Virus record (IMG/VR): IMGVR_UViG_3300006076_000016
Span: 1 to 29,842 of that record
Length of the DNA stretch: 29,842 nt
Direction: 5' to 3' (one strand)
Source: a virus
In this document: positions 13,739 to 21,284 of the stretch, one piece after another
Numbering within the stretch: the stretch's first letter is position 1
Layout of the letters: each line of letters opens with the position of its first letter
Notes under the pieces: model-generated
The model's database searches: none
Told to the model about the DNA's origin: nothing
What the model saw: only the letters and a program-made list of their open reading frames with translations
Made by a program: the position numbers and the translations under genes

Positions 13739-14965
13739 ATGAAACGTTATTTACTTCACTTAAAGTTAGGTGACTTTGCACCTGCGCAATCCACAAGAAC
13801 CCTCACTCCCGAGGGTTTTTTATTGTGCAAAGATGCTCGACTCGGCAAAGCGCCACAGGTACGCCAATACTATGCTGCTGAATTTAATGGCATAGAGGGC
13901 TATACACCTGATCAAGTCATTAATGTCTTTAGTTCAGCCGATGAGCTATTTCGACCTGAAACAATTCAGAGCTATCAGGGTGTGGATGTCACAGACAATC
14001 ACCCACCAGGTAATTCTATCAATGCAGCGACATGGAAAACCCATTCAATCGGGACGTTATTCAATGTTCGCCGTGATGGGGATTATCTAATTGGTGATTT
14101 GCTGATTAAAGACAGTGATGTGATTCAGCAGATTCAAAGCCAGGAGCGTTTGGAGTTGTCTTTAGGTTACGGCGCTGAACTTCATCTTATCAGTGGAACA
14201 GCTGCGGACGGTACGCCGTATCAAGCTGAATTCAAAAACTTCTATGGCGATCATGTTGCCTTAGTCAAATATGGTCGATGTGGTGGCGATTGCCGTATTG
14301 GCGATCAAAACCCAAACATTCATAAACCAAAATCATTGGAGAAAACAATGAAAATTACTGCAAACGGTATCCCTTTTGATGTAGCAGACAATGAGCCATT
14401 AGGCGTTGCGATCAAGAAAGATCAAGACCTATTGGCAAGCCTACAAAATACAGTGAATACCAAAATCAAGATTGGCGATCAGGAATTTTCAATTTCTGAG
14501 GTGGCTGCAATTCAGGTTGTGATTGACAAGATTGTGGCAGATGCCAAGGCCAATGCTGACAAGTTGGTGGAACTGGAAGCAAATCAGGTTACACCAGAGA
14601 AGCTGGAAGCCTTAGCCAATGAGCGTGCTGCGGTCATTACCGATGCCAAAAAGTTAAATGCCAATGTCAAAACCGAGGGGTGTTCCTGTGAGCAGATTAA
14701 GCGTGAGGCTATTACTGCCAAAGCTGGCGATGCGGTTGTTGGTGCAATCCTTGGAACAGTTGCAATTAGCGATGCAAAACCTGAGCAGGTTGACATGGTG
14801 TTCCGTGCGCTTGTTGCAACCAGTGGCACTCAAACCCCGTCAAGCCCAATTAATAGTTTCTTTACGGGTGATAGCCAAACTACCCCACCAGCAGGAGGGA
14901 ATGGTTCGACACCTGCACAAGAACAGGGCTATGACAAAACAACAGCTTGGAAAAAAGATATTTAA
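13739..14965 (+). CDS. Prohead protease, DUF2213 family, with fused scaffold region
   Basis: A 408-residue protein. Residues about 1-190 are a DUF2213 domain, which I take as the capsid maturation protease: DNHPP (H88), ELSLGYG (S141) and GDHVALVKYGR (H172) give a His/Ser set like other phage prohead proteases. Residues about 204-408 look like scaffold: long helices (IVADAKANADKLVELEANQ, PEKLEALANERAAVITDAKK) and a disordered Gly/Pro/Gln tail. ATG 13739 follows AGGAAA; an in-frame GTG at 13709 lies within the terminator hairpin and is rejected. A second start with a strong ribosome site lies in frame at 14348. Another terminator-like hairpin is inside the gene at 13798-13821. Confidence 0.85.
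   Translation: MKRYLLHLKLGDFAPAQSTRTLTPEGFLLCKDARLGKAPQVRQYYAAEFNGIEGYTPDQVINVFSSADELFRPETIQSYQGVDVTDNHPPGNSINAATWKTHSIGTLFNVRRDGDYLIGDLLIKDSDVIQQIQSQERLELSLGYGAELHLISGTAADGTPYQAEFKNFYGDHVALVKYGRCGGDCRIGDQNPNIHKPKSLEKTMKITANGIPFDVADNEPLGVAIKKDQDLLASLQNTVNTKIKIGDQEFSISEVAAIQVVIDKIVADAKANADKLVELEANQVTPEKLEALANERAAVITDAKKLNANVKTEGCSCEQIKREAITAKAGDAVVGAILGTVAISDAKPEQVDMVFRALVATSGTQTPSSPINSFFTGDSQTTPPAGGNGSTPAQEQGYDKTTAWKKDI
13798..13821 (+). terminator. Terminator-like hairpin inside the protease gene
   Basis: AACCCTC (13798-13804) pairs with GAGGGTT (13811-13817) around six bases, and T runs to 13821. It starts 60 bases after the protease start codon and encodes RTLTPEGFLL. Confidence 0.6.
14348..14965 (+). 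CDS. Possible separate scaffold protein from an internal start
   Basis: Within the protease gene, ATG 14348 is in frame and has GGAG at 14338-14341, six bases before it, the best ribosome site inside this gene. Translation from here gives a 205-residue protein, MKITANGIPFDVADNEPLGV and on, made of the helical scaffold-like half only. Lambda makes its scaffold Nu3 in the same way from inside the protease gene C. The arrangement is seen in the sequence; its use is inference. Confidence 0.45.
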   Translation: MKITANGIPFDVADNEPLGVAIKKDQDLLASLQNTVNTKIKIGDQEFSISEVAAIQVVIDKIVADAKANADKLVELEANQVTPEKLEALANERAAVITDAKKLNANVKTEGCSCEQIKREAITAKAGDAVVGAILGTVAISDAKPEQVDMVFRALVATSGTQTPSSPINSFFTGDSQTTPPAGGNGSTPAQEQGYDKTTAWKKDI

Positions 14966-14976
14966 GGAGCTAATAA

Positions 14977-15444
14977 ATGCAGCTTAATTCAAAAGTGGCG
15001 GTAGTCGGGCAACGCCTTAAAAGTACGCCTGAAGATGTGCGTTCTATGCCAATGGCAGGCACAGGCACATTAAATGATGGTCAGGTCGCTTGTGATGCAG
15101 GTGACGGCGTTCGTTGTGCTGCTGTAGATGGTGTGCTGCGACCAGTAGGCATCGTTGTGCACCAACACATTGGAAAGAACGGAACTGATGCGACTGGTAA
15201 AGAGGCATACAAGCAATTTGATGTGCCGCCGATCATGCGAGTCGGTCGAATCTGGGTAAAACCCGCCGTTCCAATTACGGCTACAGGTGGCAAGGTTTAT
15301 GTTCGCACAGCGAATGCAACCACTAACAACCCATTGGGTTCATATCAAACAAGTGCAACAGATGGAACTGAATTAGTTGGCGCTACTTGGGACAGCATTT
15401 CAAGTGCTGATGGCATGGCTATTGTTCAATTACGCGGGGCTTAA
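14977..15444 (+). CDS. Capsid decoration / structural cement protein (Gp24-like)
   Basis: A 155-residue protein between the protease/scaffold and the major capsid gene. The sequence is rich in Gly, Ala, Val and Thr with alternating beta pattern (GQVACDAGDGVRCAAVDGVL, VGRIWVKPAVPITATGGKVY), like the structural cement proteins of the Gp24-like family that stiffen the capsid. It has an ideal ribosome site (AAGGAG seven bases before ATG), as needed for a protein made in hundreds of copies. The gene order protease, cement, major capsid supports the call. Confidence 0.8.
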   Translation: MQLNSKVAVVGQRLKSTPEDVRSMPMAGTGTLNDGQVACDAGDGVRCAAVDGVLRPVGIVVHQHIGKNGTDATGKEAYKQFDVPPIMRVGRIWVKPAVPITATGGKVYVRTANATTNNPLGSYQTSATDGTELVGATWDSISSADGMAIVQLRGA

Positions 15445-15447
15445 TAC

Positions 15448-16443
15448 ATGAATCGTGAACAACTTATTAATCGAAAGCTCGCCCTGTTTGGTGGTGTAGC
15501 GCCATTACTACAAGCGCATGTAGGGGATGCTTTCAACCTTAAAAACTTGGTTTCGTTATTGGTAAAACTTGAAACCGATAATGAAATGACACCGCAAATG
15601 GCAGAGGCAACCGAATATGCTTCTTACATCCCTGTTAAGACAAATTTCCCTGCGGTGATTGGGACAAAGCACTCATTGCAGCGTAAGAATGGCGTGGGTG
15701 AGGGGCAGGATTATAGTGGCACGGGTATGGATTTCCCGCTTGCTGAAGTGTTATATGACAGTGTTGATTTAGGGGTTCGTGCAGGTGTTATTGGCTATCA
15801 ATATTCAATGCTGGAATTAGCTACCGCATCACAAACAGGCATTACCTTGGAAGCGGATAAGATTCAGGCTGCACGTCTGGCATATGAAAAACATATGTCA
15901 CGAATCGCATGGCTTGGCGAGCCAAGTGCTGGATTAAAAGGTTTCTGGAATCAGACTGGTGTGAATGTTCAAACGGCTTTAAAAGACTGGGAATCTGCAA
16001 CGGCTGACGAGATTCTTGCAGATTTTAATGACATTCTTTCTGATGCGATCGATGCCAGTGAGTTCAATCCATCAGTTAGGCCAGATACGGTGATTCTGCC
16101 AGTAAGTTTAATGCGTATCCTTACCCAGCGCCGTATTGCTGATAATTTAGAAACCACTTTGTTTGAATGGATTTCTAAAAACAACCTTCTGGCGCTTGAG
16201 GGTAAACCACCAACTATTCGCTCATCTAGTCGTAGTGAAAATATTGGGGTAGGTGGAACACGCCGTATTGCTGTATATCGCCGTGATCCAGCGTGTATCG
16301 AGATGCGTATTCCGCAGGATGTCCAATTCTTAGCACCACAACCGCAAGGCTTGGATTTGTTTACACCAGGTCACTACCTGTATCAGGGCGTGTGGTTAAA
16401 ACGTGTGGACAGTCTACGTTACCTAGACGTACCTAAACCTTAA
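15448..16443 (+). CDS. Major capsid protein (DUF2184 family)
   Basis: A 331-residue protein of the DUF2184 type, an HK97-fold major capsid family found with DUF2213 proteases and Gp24-like cement proteins. It begins MNREQLINRKLALFGGVAPL. Recognisable parts are YIPVKTNFPAVIGTKHSLQR near residue 60, YDSVDLGVRAGVIGYQYSM, the long helix LEADKIQAARLAYEKHMSR, and the C-terminal FTPGHYLYQGVWLKRVDSLR. There is no obvious cleaved delta domain at the N-terminus. A strong terminator follows. Confidence 0.88.
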   Translation: MNREQLINRKLALFGGVAPLLQAHVGDAFNLKNLVSLLVKLETDNEMTPQMAEATEYASYIPVKTNFPAVIGTKHSLQRKNGVGEGQDYSGTGMDFPLAEVLYDSVDLGVRAGVIGYQYSMLELATASQTGITLEADKIQAARLAYEKHMSRIAWLGEPSAGLKGFWNQTGVNVQTALKDWESATADEILADFNDILSDAIDASEFNPSVRPDTVILPVSLMRILTQRRIADNLETTLFEWISKNNLLALEGKPPTIRSSSRSENIGVGGTRRIAVYRRDPACIEMRIPQDVQFLAPQPQGLDLFTPGHYLYQGVWLKRVDSLRYLDVPKP

Positions 16444-16462
16444 CCAATTCAATTTAACGATC

Positions 16463-16503
16463 AATGACTAAATAGCCGCAATTACGCGGCTTTAGTCATT
16501 TTT
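16463..16503 (+). terminator. Intrinsic terminator after the major capsid gene
   Basis: AATGACTAAA (16463-16472) and GCCGC pair with GCGGC and TTTAGTCATT (16491-16500), with a two-base bulge, giving a 15-bp stem followed by T. It may balance the high capsid expression against the genes downstream. Confidence 0.8.
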
Positions 16504-16509
16504 GGAGCA

Positions 16510-16857
16510 ATGAAAATGCCGAAATATACATATCAGGGTGAACACGGTCGCCTATCAGCACGTACCAAATTCGGTGCGGTTGTATTGCCGAAAGGCGTAG
16601 AAGTAGAACTTACAGATGATCAGCATGAGGCCTTGGCAAGTCATCCTGTGTTCACAGCATTGGAAAAATCAGGTGAATTGATCATATCTGAAGTTAAGAA
16701 AACCAAGCCTAACAGTAAAGCAGATACAGCAGCAGCTAAGGCAAAACGTGAAGCTGAATTGGTGGAAGTAAAATCCAAATTGACCGGGCTTAATATCGAA
16801 TTTAGTGATGATGAATCACTTGAAGATCTGCAAGCAAAGTTAGCAGCTGCTAAGTAA
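16510..16857 (+). CDS. Hypothetical head-tail region protein with HeH/LEM-like end
   Basis: A 115-residue protein. The N-terminal half (YTYQGEHGRLSARTKFGAVV, LPKGVEVELTDDQHEALASH) is a small beta-rich region of a kind often found after the capsid gene. A Lys/Ala-rich linker follows. The last 30 residues (LTGLNIEFSDDESLEDLQAK) resemble a HeH/LEM domain, a short helix-extended-helix unit found at the ends of phage proteins. GGAG precedes ATG 16510 by three or four bases. The exact role in the head or connector is unknown. Confidence 0.65.
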   Translation: MKMPKYTYQGEHGRLSARTKFGAVVLPKGVEVELTDDQHEALASHPVFTALEKSGELIISEVKKTKPNSKADTAAAKAKREAELVEVKSKLTGLNIEFSDDESLEDLQAKLAAAK

Positions 16858-16873
16858 TAAAGGCTAGGTGGCC

Positions 16874-17338
16874 ATGTTCAAAGTCAAAGTTGAAATGTCA
16901 GAAAATCCAAGTTGGATTCTAAAACAATTCCAAAAGCAGGCGAATAAGTTTCTGGGCAAGGTTGAGATTGGCGCTTTTGGGATGCATAGCGGTAAACGTT
17001 CAATCACGATGCCAGATCTCGCAGCAATTCATGAATATGGTGCACCTAGCCGCAAAATTCCAGAACGATCGTTTCTACGTGCATCAATCACACTGAACCA
17101 AGGTAAATATGGCAAATATTTGTTGGGAGAGGTAAAGGACTTACTTTTACTTAGAACCACTCCTACAAAGATTAAGCAGGTATTAGGGATGCAAGCTGCG
17201 GCAGATGTGCAGATGTACATGGTGAATGGCAAATTTACGCCGTTGAAAGCTCAAACAATCAAGCGTAAAGGCAGCAGTAAGCCATTAATAGACACTGGCC
17301 AATTGAGACAATCAATAACATATAGAGTGGTGGATTAA
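16874..17338 (+). CDS. Head-tail or tail completion protein (HK97 gp10-like)
   Basis: A 154-residue protein from ATG 16874 (156 residues from the in-frame GTG 16868; ribosome signals fit either). Motifs typical of minor tail/completion proteins are LAAIHEYGAPSRKIPERSFL near residue 55 (the HEYG...IPxRxFL signature) and KPLIDTGQLRQSITYRV at the end. Such proteins finish the tail end or the connector in siphoviruses. The gene ends directly before the DUF1320 connector gene. Confidence 0.8.
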   Translation: MFKVKVEMSENPSWILKQFQKQANKFLGKVEIGAFGMHSGKRSITMPDLAAIHEYGAPSRKIPERSFLRASITLNQGKYGKYLLGEVKDLLLLRTTPTKIKQVLGMQAAADVQMYMVNGKFTPLKAQTIKRKGSSKPLIDTGQLRQSITYRVVD

Positions 17339-17725
17339 ATGTCTTACTTAACACGGGATGAGCTTATTGGTCGTTTTGGTGAAACTGAAATTGTCCGACT
17401 TGAACGTAATATTGCCAAAACAGATGGAGCTAACCCACCTACATCCGAACAAGCCATTTCGGATGCTGTTGAAATGGTGAACGGTTATATAGCTGTTCAA
17501 TATCCATTGCCTTTGCCTGTTACAACTGAACCCGTTAAGCGTGCAGTTGCGGTAGTTGCACGATATTACTTGTACAAGGATAAGCCTACGGAAATTGTTC
17601 GGCTTGATTACGAAGATGTGATGAGTTGGCTTAAAAACATTGCAACTGGCAAAGCTGTTTTGAATTTTCCTGTGCAGGATGACCAACCAACACACCTATT
17701 TGGGACTGGAATATTTGTGGTGTAA
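17339..17725 (+). CDS. DUF1320 head-tail connector protein (gp36-like)
   Basis: A 128-residue DUF1320 protein: MSYLTRDELIGRFGETEIVR at the start, DAVEMVNGYIAVQYPLPLP in the middle and a helix around VARYYLYKD. DUF1320 proteins, like Mu gp36, are helical connector subunits between portal and tail. The start codon follows the preceding stop without a gap, and the stop lies two bases before the next gene, so the three genes are translated as a block. Confidence 0.85.
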   Translation: MSYLTRDELIGRFGETEIVRLERNIAKTDGANPPTSEQAISDAVEMVNGYIAVQYPLPLPVTTEPVKRAVAVVARYYLYKDKPTEIVRLDYEDVMSWLKNIATGKAVLNFPVQDDQPTHLFGTGIFVV

Positions 17726-17727
17726 CT

Positions 17728-18171
17728 ATGACGATAATTCAAGATTACTTCGCAGTTGAGCCTGTTTTGGTCGATCGAATTCAAACAGATATGCCTGAAC
17801 TTGTAGAAGTTAATACGCCATTTACGATAGAGGCAATGCTTGAAGGTTCAAATAATGCACCCTCAGTCAGCGTGATTTATTTTGATGATCGTGTTAGTGA
17901 AAGTGTGGGCAATGGAAGTTCCGCAACTATATTTCAGCAATGGCTGGTAGTGCTATGTATTCGTGACGCAGGGGCTCAACTGCAAAATACAAACTCACTT
18001 CGGAAAGAAGCAGATCCATTCATTCGAAAGTTATTGGATACATTGCAAGGGTTTAATCCTCAAATAGCAGGCTATCGAATGTTTAAGCGAGCAAACTCAC
18101 CTGTGCGGATCGGAAGCTCGCCAGGCTTTGCATATTTTCCATTTATGTTTGAAATACAAGTTTTTACATGA
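17728..18171 (+). CDS. Tail terminator-like protein (Gp37 family)
   Basis: A 147-residue protein with alpha/beta pattern of the Mu Gp37-like / tail terminator group. Visible features are the N-terminal helix (IIQDYFAVEPVLVDRIQ), strands around APSVSVIYFDD and QQWLVVLCIRD, the helix LRKEADPFIRKLLDTLQGFN and a last strand FPFMFEIQVFT. It would cap the tail tube at its head end. It sits directly after the DUF1320 gene, the usual order. Confidence 0.75.
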   Translation: MTIIQDYFAVEPVLVDRIQTDMPELVEVNTPFTIEAMLEGSNNAPSVSVIYFDDRVSESVGNGSSATIFQQWLVVLCIRDAGAQLQNTNSLRKEADPFIRKLLDTLQGFNPQIAGYRMFKRANSPVRIGSSPGFAYFPFMFEIQVFT

Positions 18172-18178
18172 GGTATTT

Positions 18179-18343
18179 ATGACCAAGCGATATAAAGCAT
18201 TAAAACCAGTTGGCCCGTGGTCAAAGGGCGACACAATCGGGGATTTGCCGCAAGTGCAGATCGAAAAACTATTAAGCGATGGTTTGATTATTGAAGTCAA
18301 AACAGAACCAAAATTAACAAAAGAGGTAAAAGCCAATGGCTAA
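18179..18343 (+). CDS. Small hypothetical protein before the tail tube
   Basis: A 54-residue protein starting at ATG 18179 with GAGG before it; the previous TGA overlaps that site. MTKRYKALKPVGPWSKGDTI, then DLPQVQIEKLLSDGLIIEV, is a small beta-plus-helix unit common between tail terminator and tail tube genes. Its end overlaps the start of the tail tube gene by eight bases. The function is unknown; it may be a structural accessory. Confidence 0.7.
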   Translation: MTKRYKALKPVGPWSKGDTIGDLPQVQIEKLLSDGLIIEVKTEPKLTKEVKANG

Positions 18344-19088
18344 ACAGTATATTTCGTTGCAAGGTAAATTGTACTTATCGCCGATTGTTGCAGGTGTTGC
18401 TGGGGCAGCTCGTCATGTGGGGAATGCGCCAGATTTCGAGATCGAGTTAGATGGCGATGTGATCGAACATCAAGAGTCTACAACGGGTCAACGCACCACT
18501 GATTTTATGATGACAAGAACTCGTAGCGTAAATTTTAAAGGTACTTTGGAAGAAGCAAGCAAAGAAAATATTGCTTATATTCTTAATGGCCAGGCAACAA
18601 CTATTGCAGGCGGAACGGTGACAGCTAAGAATCTTGGCACGGTTGCCGTAGGTCAAGAAGTTGCTTTGGGTGGCTACAATGTATCGAATGTGGTTATCAA
18701 AGATTCAACTGGAACGCCAGTTGTTGTTGATGCATCAAAATACACTGTAGATGCTGCATTTGGAACGATTACATTTAACGATGTGACTGGTCTTACAATG
18801 CCTTTGACTGCTGACTTTACCGCAGGCACAGCTTCAGTTACTACAATCAATGATCAGGACAGTAAAGAATACGAGCTTACGTTCCGTGGTATCAACACAG
18901 TAGACAATAGCAAAGTCGAAGTGAAGTTGTGGCGTACTAAAAAAGATGCTTCTGCTACATTCCCATTGATTCATGAAGAACTTGGTTCTTATGAAATCAG
19001 CGGCATGGCGTTATCTGATGCAGAGAAAGGCAGTGACTCAAGTCTTGGCTTGTTTGGTCGTGTCGTGCAGATTGCAGCACCAGTTTAA
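18336..19088 (+). CDS. Major tail tube protein
   Basis: A 250-residue beta-rich protein and the likely main tail tube subunit. It starts MAKQYISLQGKLYLSPIVAG. The part VIEHQESTTGQRTTDFMMTR, then VNFKGTLEEAS, is characteristic of siphovirus tail tube proteins. Residues about 85-170 form an added domain containing FGTITFNDVTG, a motif also present four times in the large tail protein at 27570-29531. The C-terminus (YELTFRGINTVDNSKVEVKL, LWRTKKDASA) completes the tube fold. A terminator follows, and the next gene has features of a tail chaperone. Confidence 0.85.
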   Translation: MAKQYISLQGKLYLSPIVAGVAGAARHVGNAPDFEIELDGDVIEHQESTTGQRTTDFMMTRTRSVNFKGTLEEASKENIAYILNGQATTIAGGTVTAKNLGTVAVGQEVALGGYNVSNVVIKDSTGTPVVVDASKYTVDAAFGTITFNDVTGLTMPLTADFTAGTASVTTINDQDSKEYELTFRGINTVDNSKVEVKLWRTKKDASATFPLIHEELGSYEISGMALSDAEKGSDSSLGLFGRVVQIAAPV

Positions 19089-19097
19089 GCAATACTT

Positions 19098-19143
19098 ACA
19101 GGCACAGGGGCGCATTAGCGTCTTTTTTCGTGCCTGTATTTTT
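19098..19143 (+). terminator. Intrinsic terminator after the tail tube gene
   Basis: ACAGGCAC (19098-19105) pairs perfectly with GTGCCTGT (19130-19137), followed by ATTTTT. A second, smaller hairpin (GGCGC/GCGTC) with a six-T run lies inside its loop, so two terminators are nested. Confidence 0.75.
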
Positions 19144-19154
19144 GGATTTTTTCT

Positions 19155-19709
19155 ATGAATGACTTTTTTCTTTTAAACAATGAATCATTGCCACATGTAT
19201 TTATTGGTCAGAATATTGAGATTAAGCAGATACAGATTAAGAATCTAAACCAGTTTGCTCAATTTGCAGATCCAATTAAAAAGCTAGAAAGTTATTCAAT
19301 AGAAACAATCACACCTTTAATTGAGCCTCAGATGCTTAATATCATGGGTATGTGCTCATTGGTTACAACCATAAGCCCTGAATCATTTAATGAGAATGCA
19401 GGGCAATCTAGAATGATTGTTGAGCTTGTTTTAAAGATCATTGAAGTAAACGAGGCATTCTTTAAGAAAGATGAAAAAGAAACTGATAGTAAAGATTCAA
19501 GTTGGTTCGAGGCTTTTGCATATCTTGTGAAGATGGGGCATAGACACAACGACATTTTGGATTTGAGCTATGGTGCATTTCTGCAATATTTAAAAGAAGG
19601 TCATGCTGTCGAAAGGCAGCAAGTGAAGTCTTATGCAATTGCTCAGAGAATGGCATCTGGAGCAAACAAGAGAGATTGGGAAAAATACTTGAAGCAGTTG
19701 GATGGTTAA
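19155..19709 (+). CDS. Probable tail assembly chaperone
   Basis: A 184-residue helical protein in the tail chaperone position, after the tail tube and before the tape measure (which here is 4 kb further on because of an inserted island). No enzyme motif is seen. The C-terminal half (WFEAFAYLVKMGHRHNDILD, LSYGAFLQYLKEGHAV) resembles G/GT-type chaperone regions that bind the tape measure. Many phages use a -1 frameshift to extend this protein; here the frame is already continuous through both parts. The call rests on position and general sequence type. Confidence 0.55.
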   Translation: MNDFFLLNNESLPHVFIGQNIEIKQIQIKNLNQFAQFADPIKKLESYSIETITPLIEPQMLNIMGMCSLVTTISPESFNENAGQSRMIVELVLKIIEVNEAFFKKDEKETDSKDSSWFEAFAYLVKMGHRHNDILDLSYGAFLQYLKEGHAVERQQVKSYAIAQRMASGANKRDWEKYLKQLDG

Positions 19710-19718
19710 TCTAGCTTA

Positions 19719-19745
19719 ACACTAATTGAGTGTGTATAATTACAC
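19719..19745 (+). promoter_or_regulatory. hicAB promoter with two inverted-repeat operators
   Basis: TATAAT at 19735-19740 is a consensus -10; the -35 region is poor. Two inverted repeats overlap it: ACACT-N5-AGTGT (19719-19733) and GTGTA-TAAT-TACAC (19732-19745), the second centred on the -10. They are likely sites for the HicB ribbon-helix-helix domain. The ATG of hicA is two bases after the second repeat, so the leader is very short. Confidence 0.65.
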
Positions 19746-19746
19746 A

Positions 19747-19935
19747 ATGAATAGCAAAGACATTATCAAGCGCTTGGAACAGGAAGGCTGGGTCAAGGTG
19801 GGTGGTAAAGGTGATCATGAAAAGTTCAAACACCCTGAGAAATCAGGTCATGTCGTGGTGCCGCATCCTCGTAAAGATATGCCTATTGGAACGTTGCGTA
19901 ATATATACAAACAAGCTGGCTGGGAATGGAGGTAA
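19747..19935 (+). CDS. hicA: HicA toxin (mRNA interferase)
   Basis: A 62-residue HicA toxin. HicA folds like a double-stranded RNA-binding domain and cleaves mRNA and tmRNA when free of its antitoxin. The signature is complete: SKDIIKRLEQEGWVKVGGKG, DHEKFKHP with the catalytic histidine H24, HVVVPHPRKDMPIGTLRNI. ATG 19747 gives the standard length. The gene has its own promoter and is followed by hicB two bases later. It should act in superinfection exclusion, prophage maintenance or both; which cannot be read from sequence. Confidence 0.95.
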   Translation: MNSKDIIKRLEQEGWVKVGGKGDHEKFKHPEKSGHVVVPHPRKDMPIGTLRNIYKQAGWEWR

Positions 19936-19937
19936 AT

Positions 19938-20321
19938 ATGTTGTATCCAGTATATGTTCATAAAGACCAAGATTCTGCTTATGGATTAACTTTTCCTGAT
20001 TTTGAGGGGTGCTTTAGCGCCGCTGATGATATGCAGGATGTTGCACGCATGGCTCAAGAAGCTGTGGAGGTGTATTTTGATGGTGAGGATTTAGAATTAC
20101 CCGAACCATCAAGTCCTGAGCAGTGGGCTAATGATGATCGTTTTGTAAATGGTTACTGGTTGTTGGTTGATATCGATACTTCAAAGATTAATAGTAAGTC
20201 CGTACGTATCAATATTAGTATGCCTGAAGCATTGGTTAAGCGCATTGATGCAGTGGCAAAGAAACAACATTTGAGCCGATCTGCATTTTTGGCTAAGAGT
20301 GCGGAAATGGCGCTGCATTAA
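19938..20321 (+). CDS. hicB: HicB antitoxin with ribbon-helix-helix domain
   Basis: A 127-residue antitoxin. The N-terminal HicB domain (YPVYVHKDQDSAYGLTFPDF, EGCFSAADDMQDVARMAQEA) binds and blocks HicA. The C-terminal ribbon-helix-helix (SVRINISMPEALVKRIDAVA, then RSAFLAKSAEMAL) binds DNA and represses the operon, probably at the inverted repeats at 19719-19745. ATG 19938 follows GGAGG at the best distance; ATG 19926 inside hicA is the alternative. A two-way terminator lies just after the stop. Confidence 0.93.
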   Translation: MLYPVYVHKDQDSAYGLTFPDFEGCFSAADDMQDVARMAQEAVEVYFDGEDLELPEPSSPEQWANDDRFVNGYWLLVDIDTSKINSKSVRINISMPEALVKRIDAVAKKQHLSRSAFLAKSAEMALH

Positions 20322-20342
20322 TCGTAGAAATTAAGACGAAAG

Positions 20343-20367
20343 AAAAGCCCCATAAGGGGCTTTTTTT
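20343..20367. terminator. Bidirectional terminator between hicB and the antirepressor
   Basis: AAAAGCCCC (20343-20351) pairs perfectly with GGGGCTTTT (20356-20364) around ATAA, with T on the right and A on the left. It serves rightward hicAB and the leftward gene ending at 20370. Confidence 0.88.
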
Positions 20368-20369
20368 AT

Positions 20370-21209
20370 TTAAGAACGGATGTATTGTCTACGCTCGCTA
20401 GGTGGTAAGAGCCATTCATAATCCTTTACTGCTTCCCGTAAAGAGTTACGTTTACTTTTATCTATATAACGCCAAGCAAGTGACCCACCGTCCGCAAAGT
20501 GACTATGAACTGAGCTTGCCATAATTGGACTCATCATGCGAATAGCATCACCAAATGTTCGCCACCATTCCGTTACCCAGATCATGTGTGATGCGAGTGC
20601 ATGAATGTTTTGCAGATCGGCGCTGGTGAGTACTTGTTTATCAGCGTTGCTATACAAAGCAATCAAATGATGAACATACTCAACAGCCACGGGAATCTGA
20701 TCATAAGGGATTTCATCAATATGGTTTGCATTGAATCGCTGTTTAATTATTTTCCATGCTTCGCTCACATTTAAATGCTTTGTTTTGGTTACAAGCAAGG
20801 CGTGCGCTTCATGGAGCGCGGTGCGTTCAGACTTATGAGTTTTAGCTAGAATCTCCTTACGGACAAAATAGCAATCCTCAAGTTGTTCGAATACTTCCCA
20901 CGCTTGATCAGTGTCGAGCATCTTAGCGTGACGGGCTGCGCCTCGTTCCGTCCAGAGGGTTAAATTGCGCGAATTTCTACTGACTGTCTTTGAGTCAGTC
21001 AGTTGCTTAAACTCTTTTAACTCAGTACCCTCAAGTTTAAAGAAGTGTTTACCTTGAACAAAGCGATCCGTATTGCGGATATAGTTTTGTTGAATATTGT
21101 TTACATCTGTTCCATAAAAGTCAGCCAACATTGCTGTTGTGATTACTGGAACGGATTTGAAATTAATGATGGATACTTGCGTATCGTTGATTTGTGCTAA
21201 ACTAGCCAT
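20370..21209 (-). CDS. ORF6N-domain phage antirepressor
   Basis: A 279-residue minus-strand protein, the only reversed gene in the late region. Residues about 10-105 are an ORF6N domain (VPVITTAMLADFYGTDVNNI, FVQGKHFFKLEG, LTLWTERGAARHAKMLDTDQ), a DNA-binding unit found in phage antirepressors and KilA-N relatives. The C-terminal region (VHHLIALYSNADKQVLTSAD, MIWVTEWWRTFGDAIRMMS) is of the type that follows ORF6N in P22-like antirepressors. ATG at 21209 has AAGGAA eight bases before it; the longer frame to 21260 runs through a leader hairpin. Promoter and two operators lie at 21285-21339, face to face with the Arc-like gene. It probably counteracts a repressor during induction. Confidence 0.85.
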   Translation of the reverse strand: MASLAQINDTQVSIINFKSVPVITTAMLADFYGTDVNNIQQNYIRNTDRFVQGKHFFKLEGTELKEFKQLTDSKTVSRNSRNLTLWTERGAARHAKMLDTDQAWEVFEQLEDCYFVRKEILAKTHKSERTALHEAHALLVTKTKHLNVSEAWKIIKQRFNANHIDEIPYDQIPVAVEYVHHLIALYSNADKQVLTSADLQNIHALASHMIWVTEWWRTFGDAIRMMSPIMASSVHSHFADGGSLAWRYIDKSKRNSLREAVKDYEWLLPPSERRQYIRS

Positions 21210-21237
21210 GTCGATTTTCCTTGATTGAAGATTGATA

Positions 21238-21279
21238 CAAAACCCCTCACAGACTGCCAAGAATGTTCGAGGGGTTTTG
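21238..21279 (-). promoter_or_regulatory. Leader hairpin of the antirepressor mRNA
   Basis: CAAAACCCCTC (21238-21248) pairs perfectly over 11 bp with GAGGGGTTTTG (21269-21279) around a 20-base loop. It lies between the leftward start site (about 21304) and the ATG at 21209. Read leftward it ends in TTTTG, so it may act as an attenuator of the antirepressor. Confidence 0.6.
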
Positions 21280-21284
21280 TTTTT

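Noticed and set aside
19430-19500. Programmed -1 frameshift in the tail assembly chaperone gene
   Set aside because: A run GAAAAAG is present, but the main frame already continues through the whole chaperone-like sequence and no second frame of useful length opens there.
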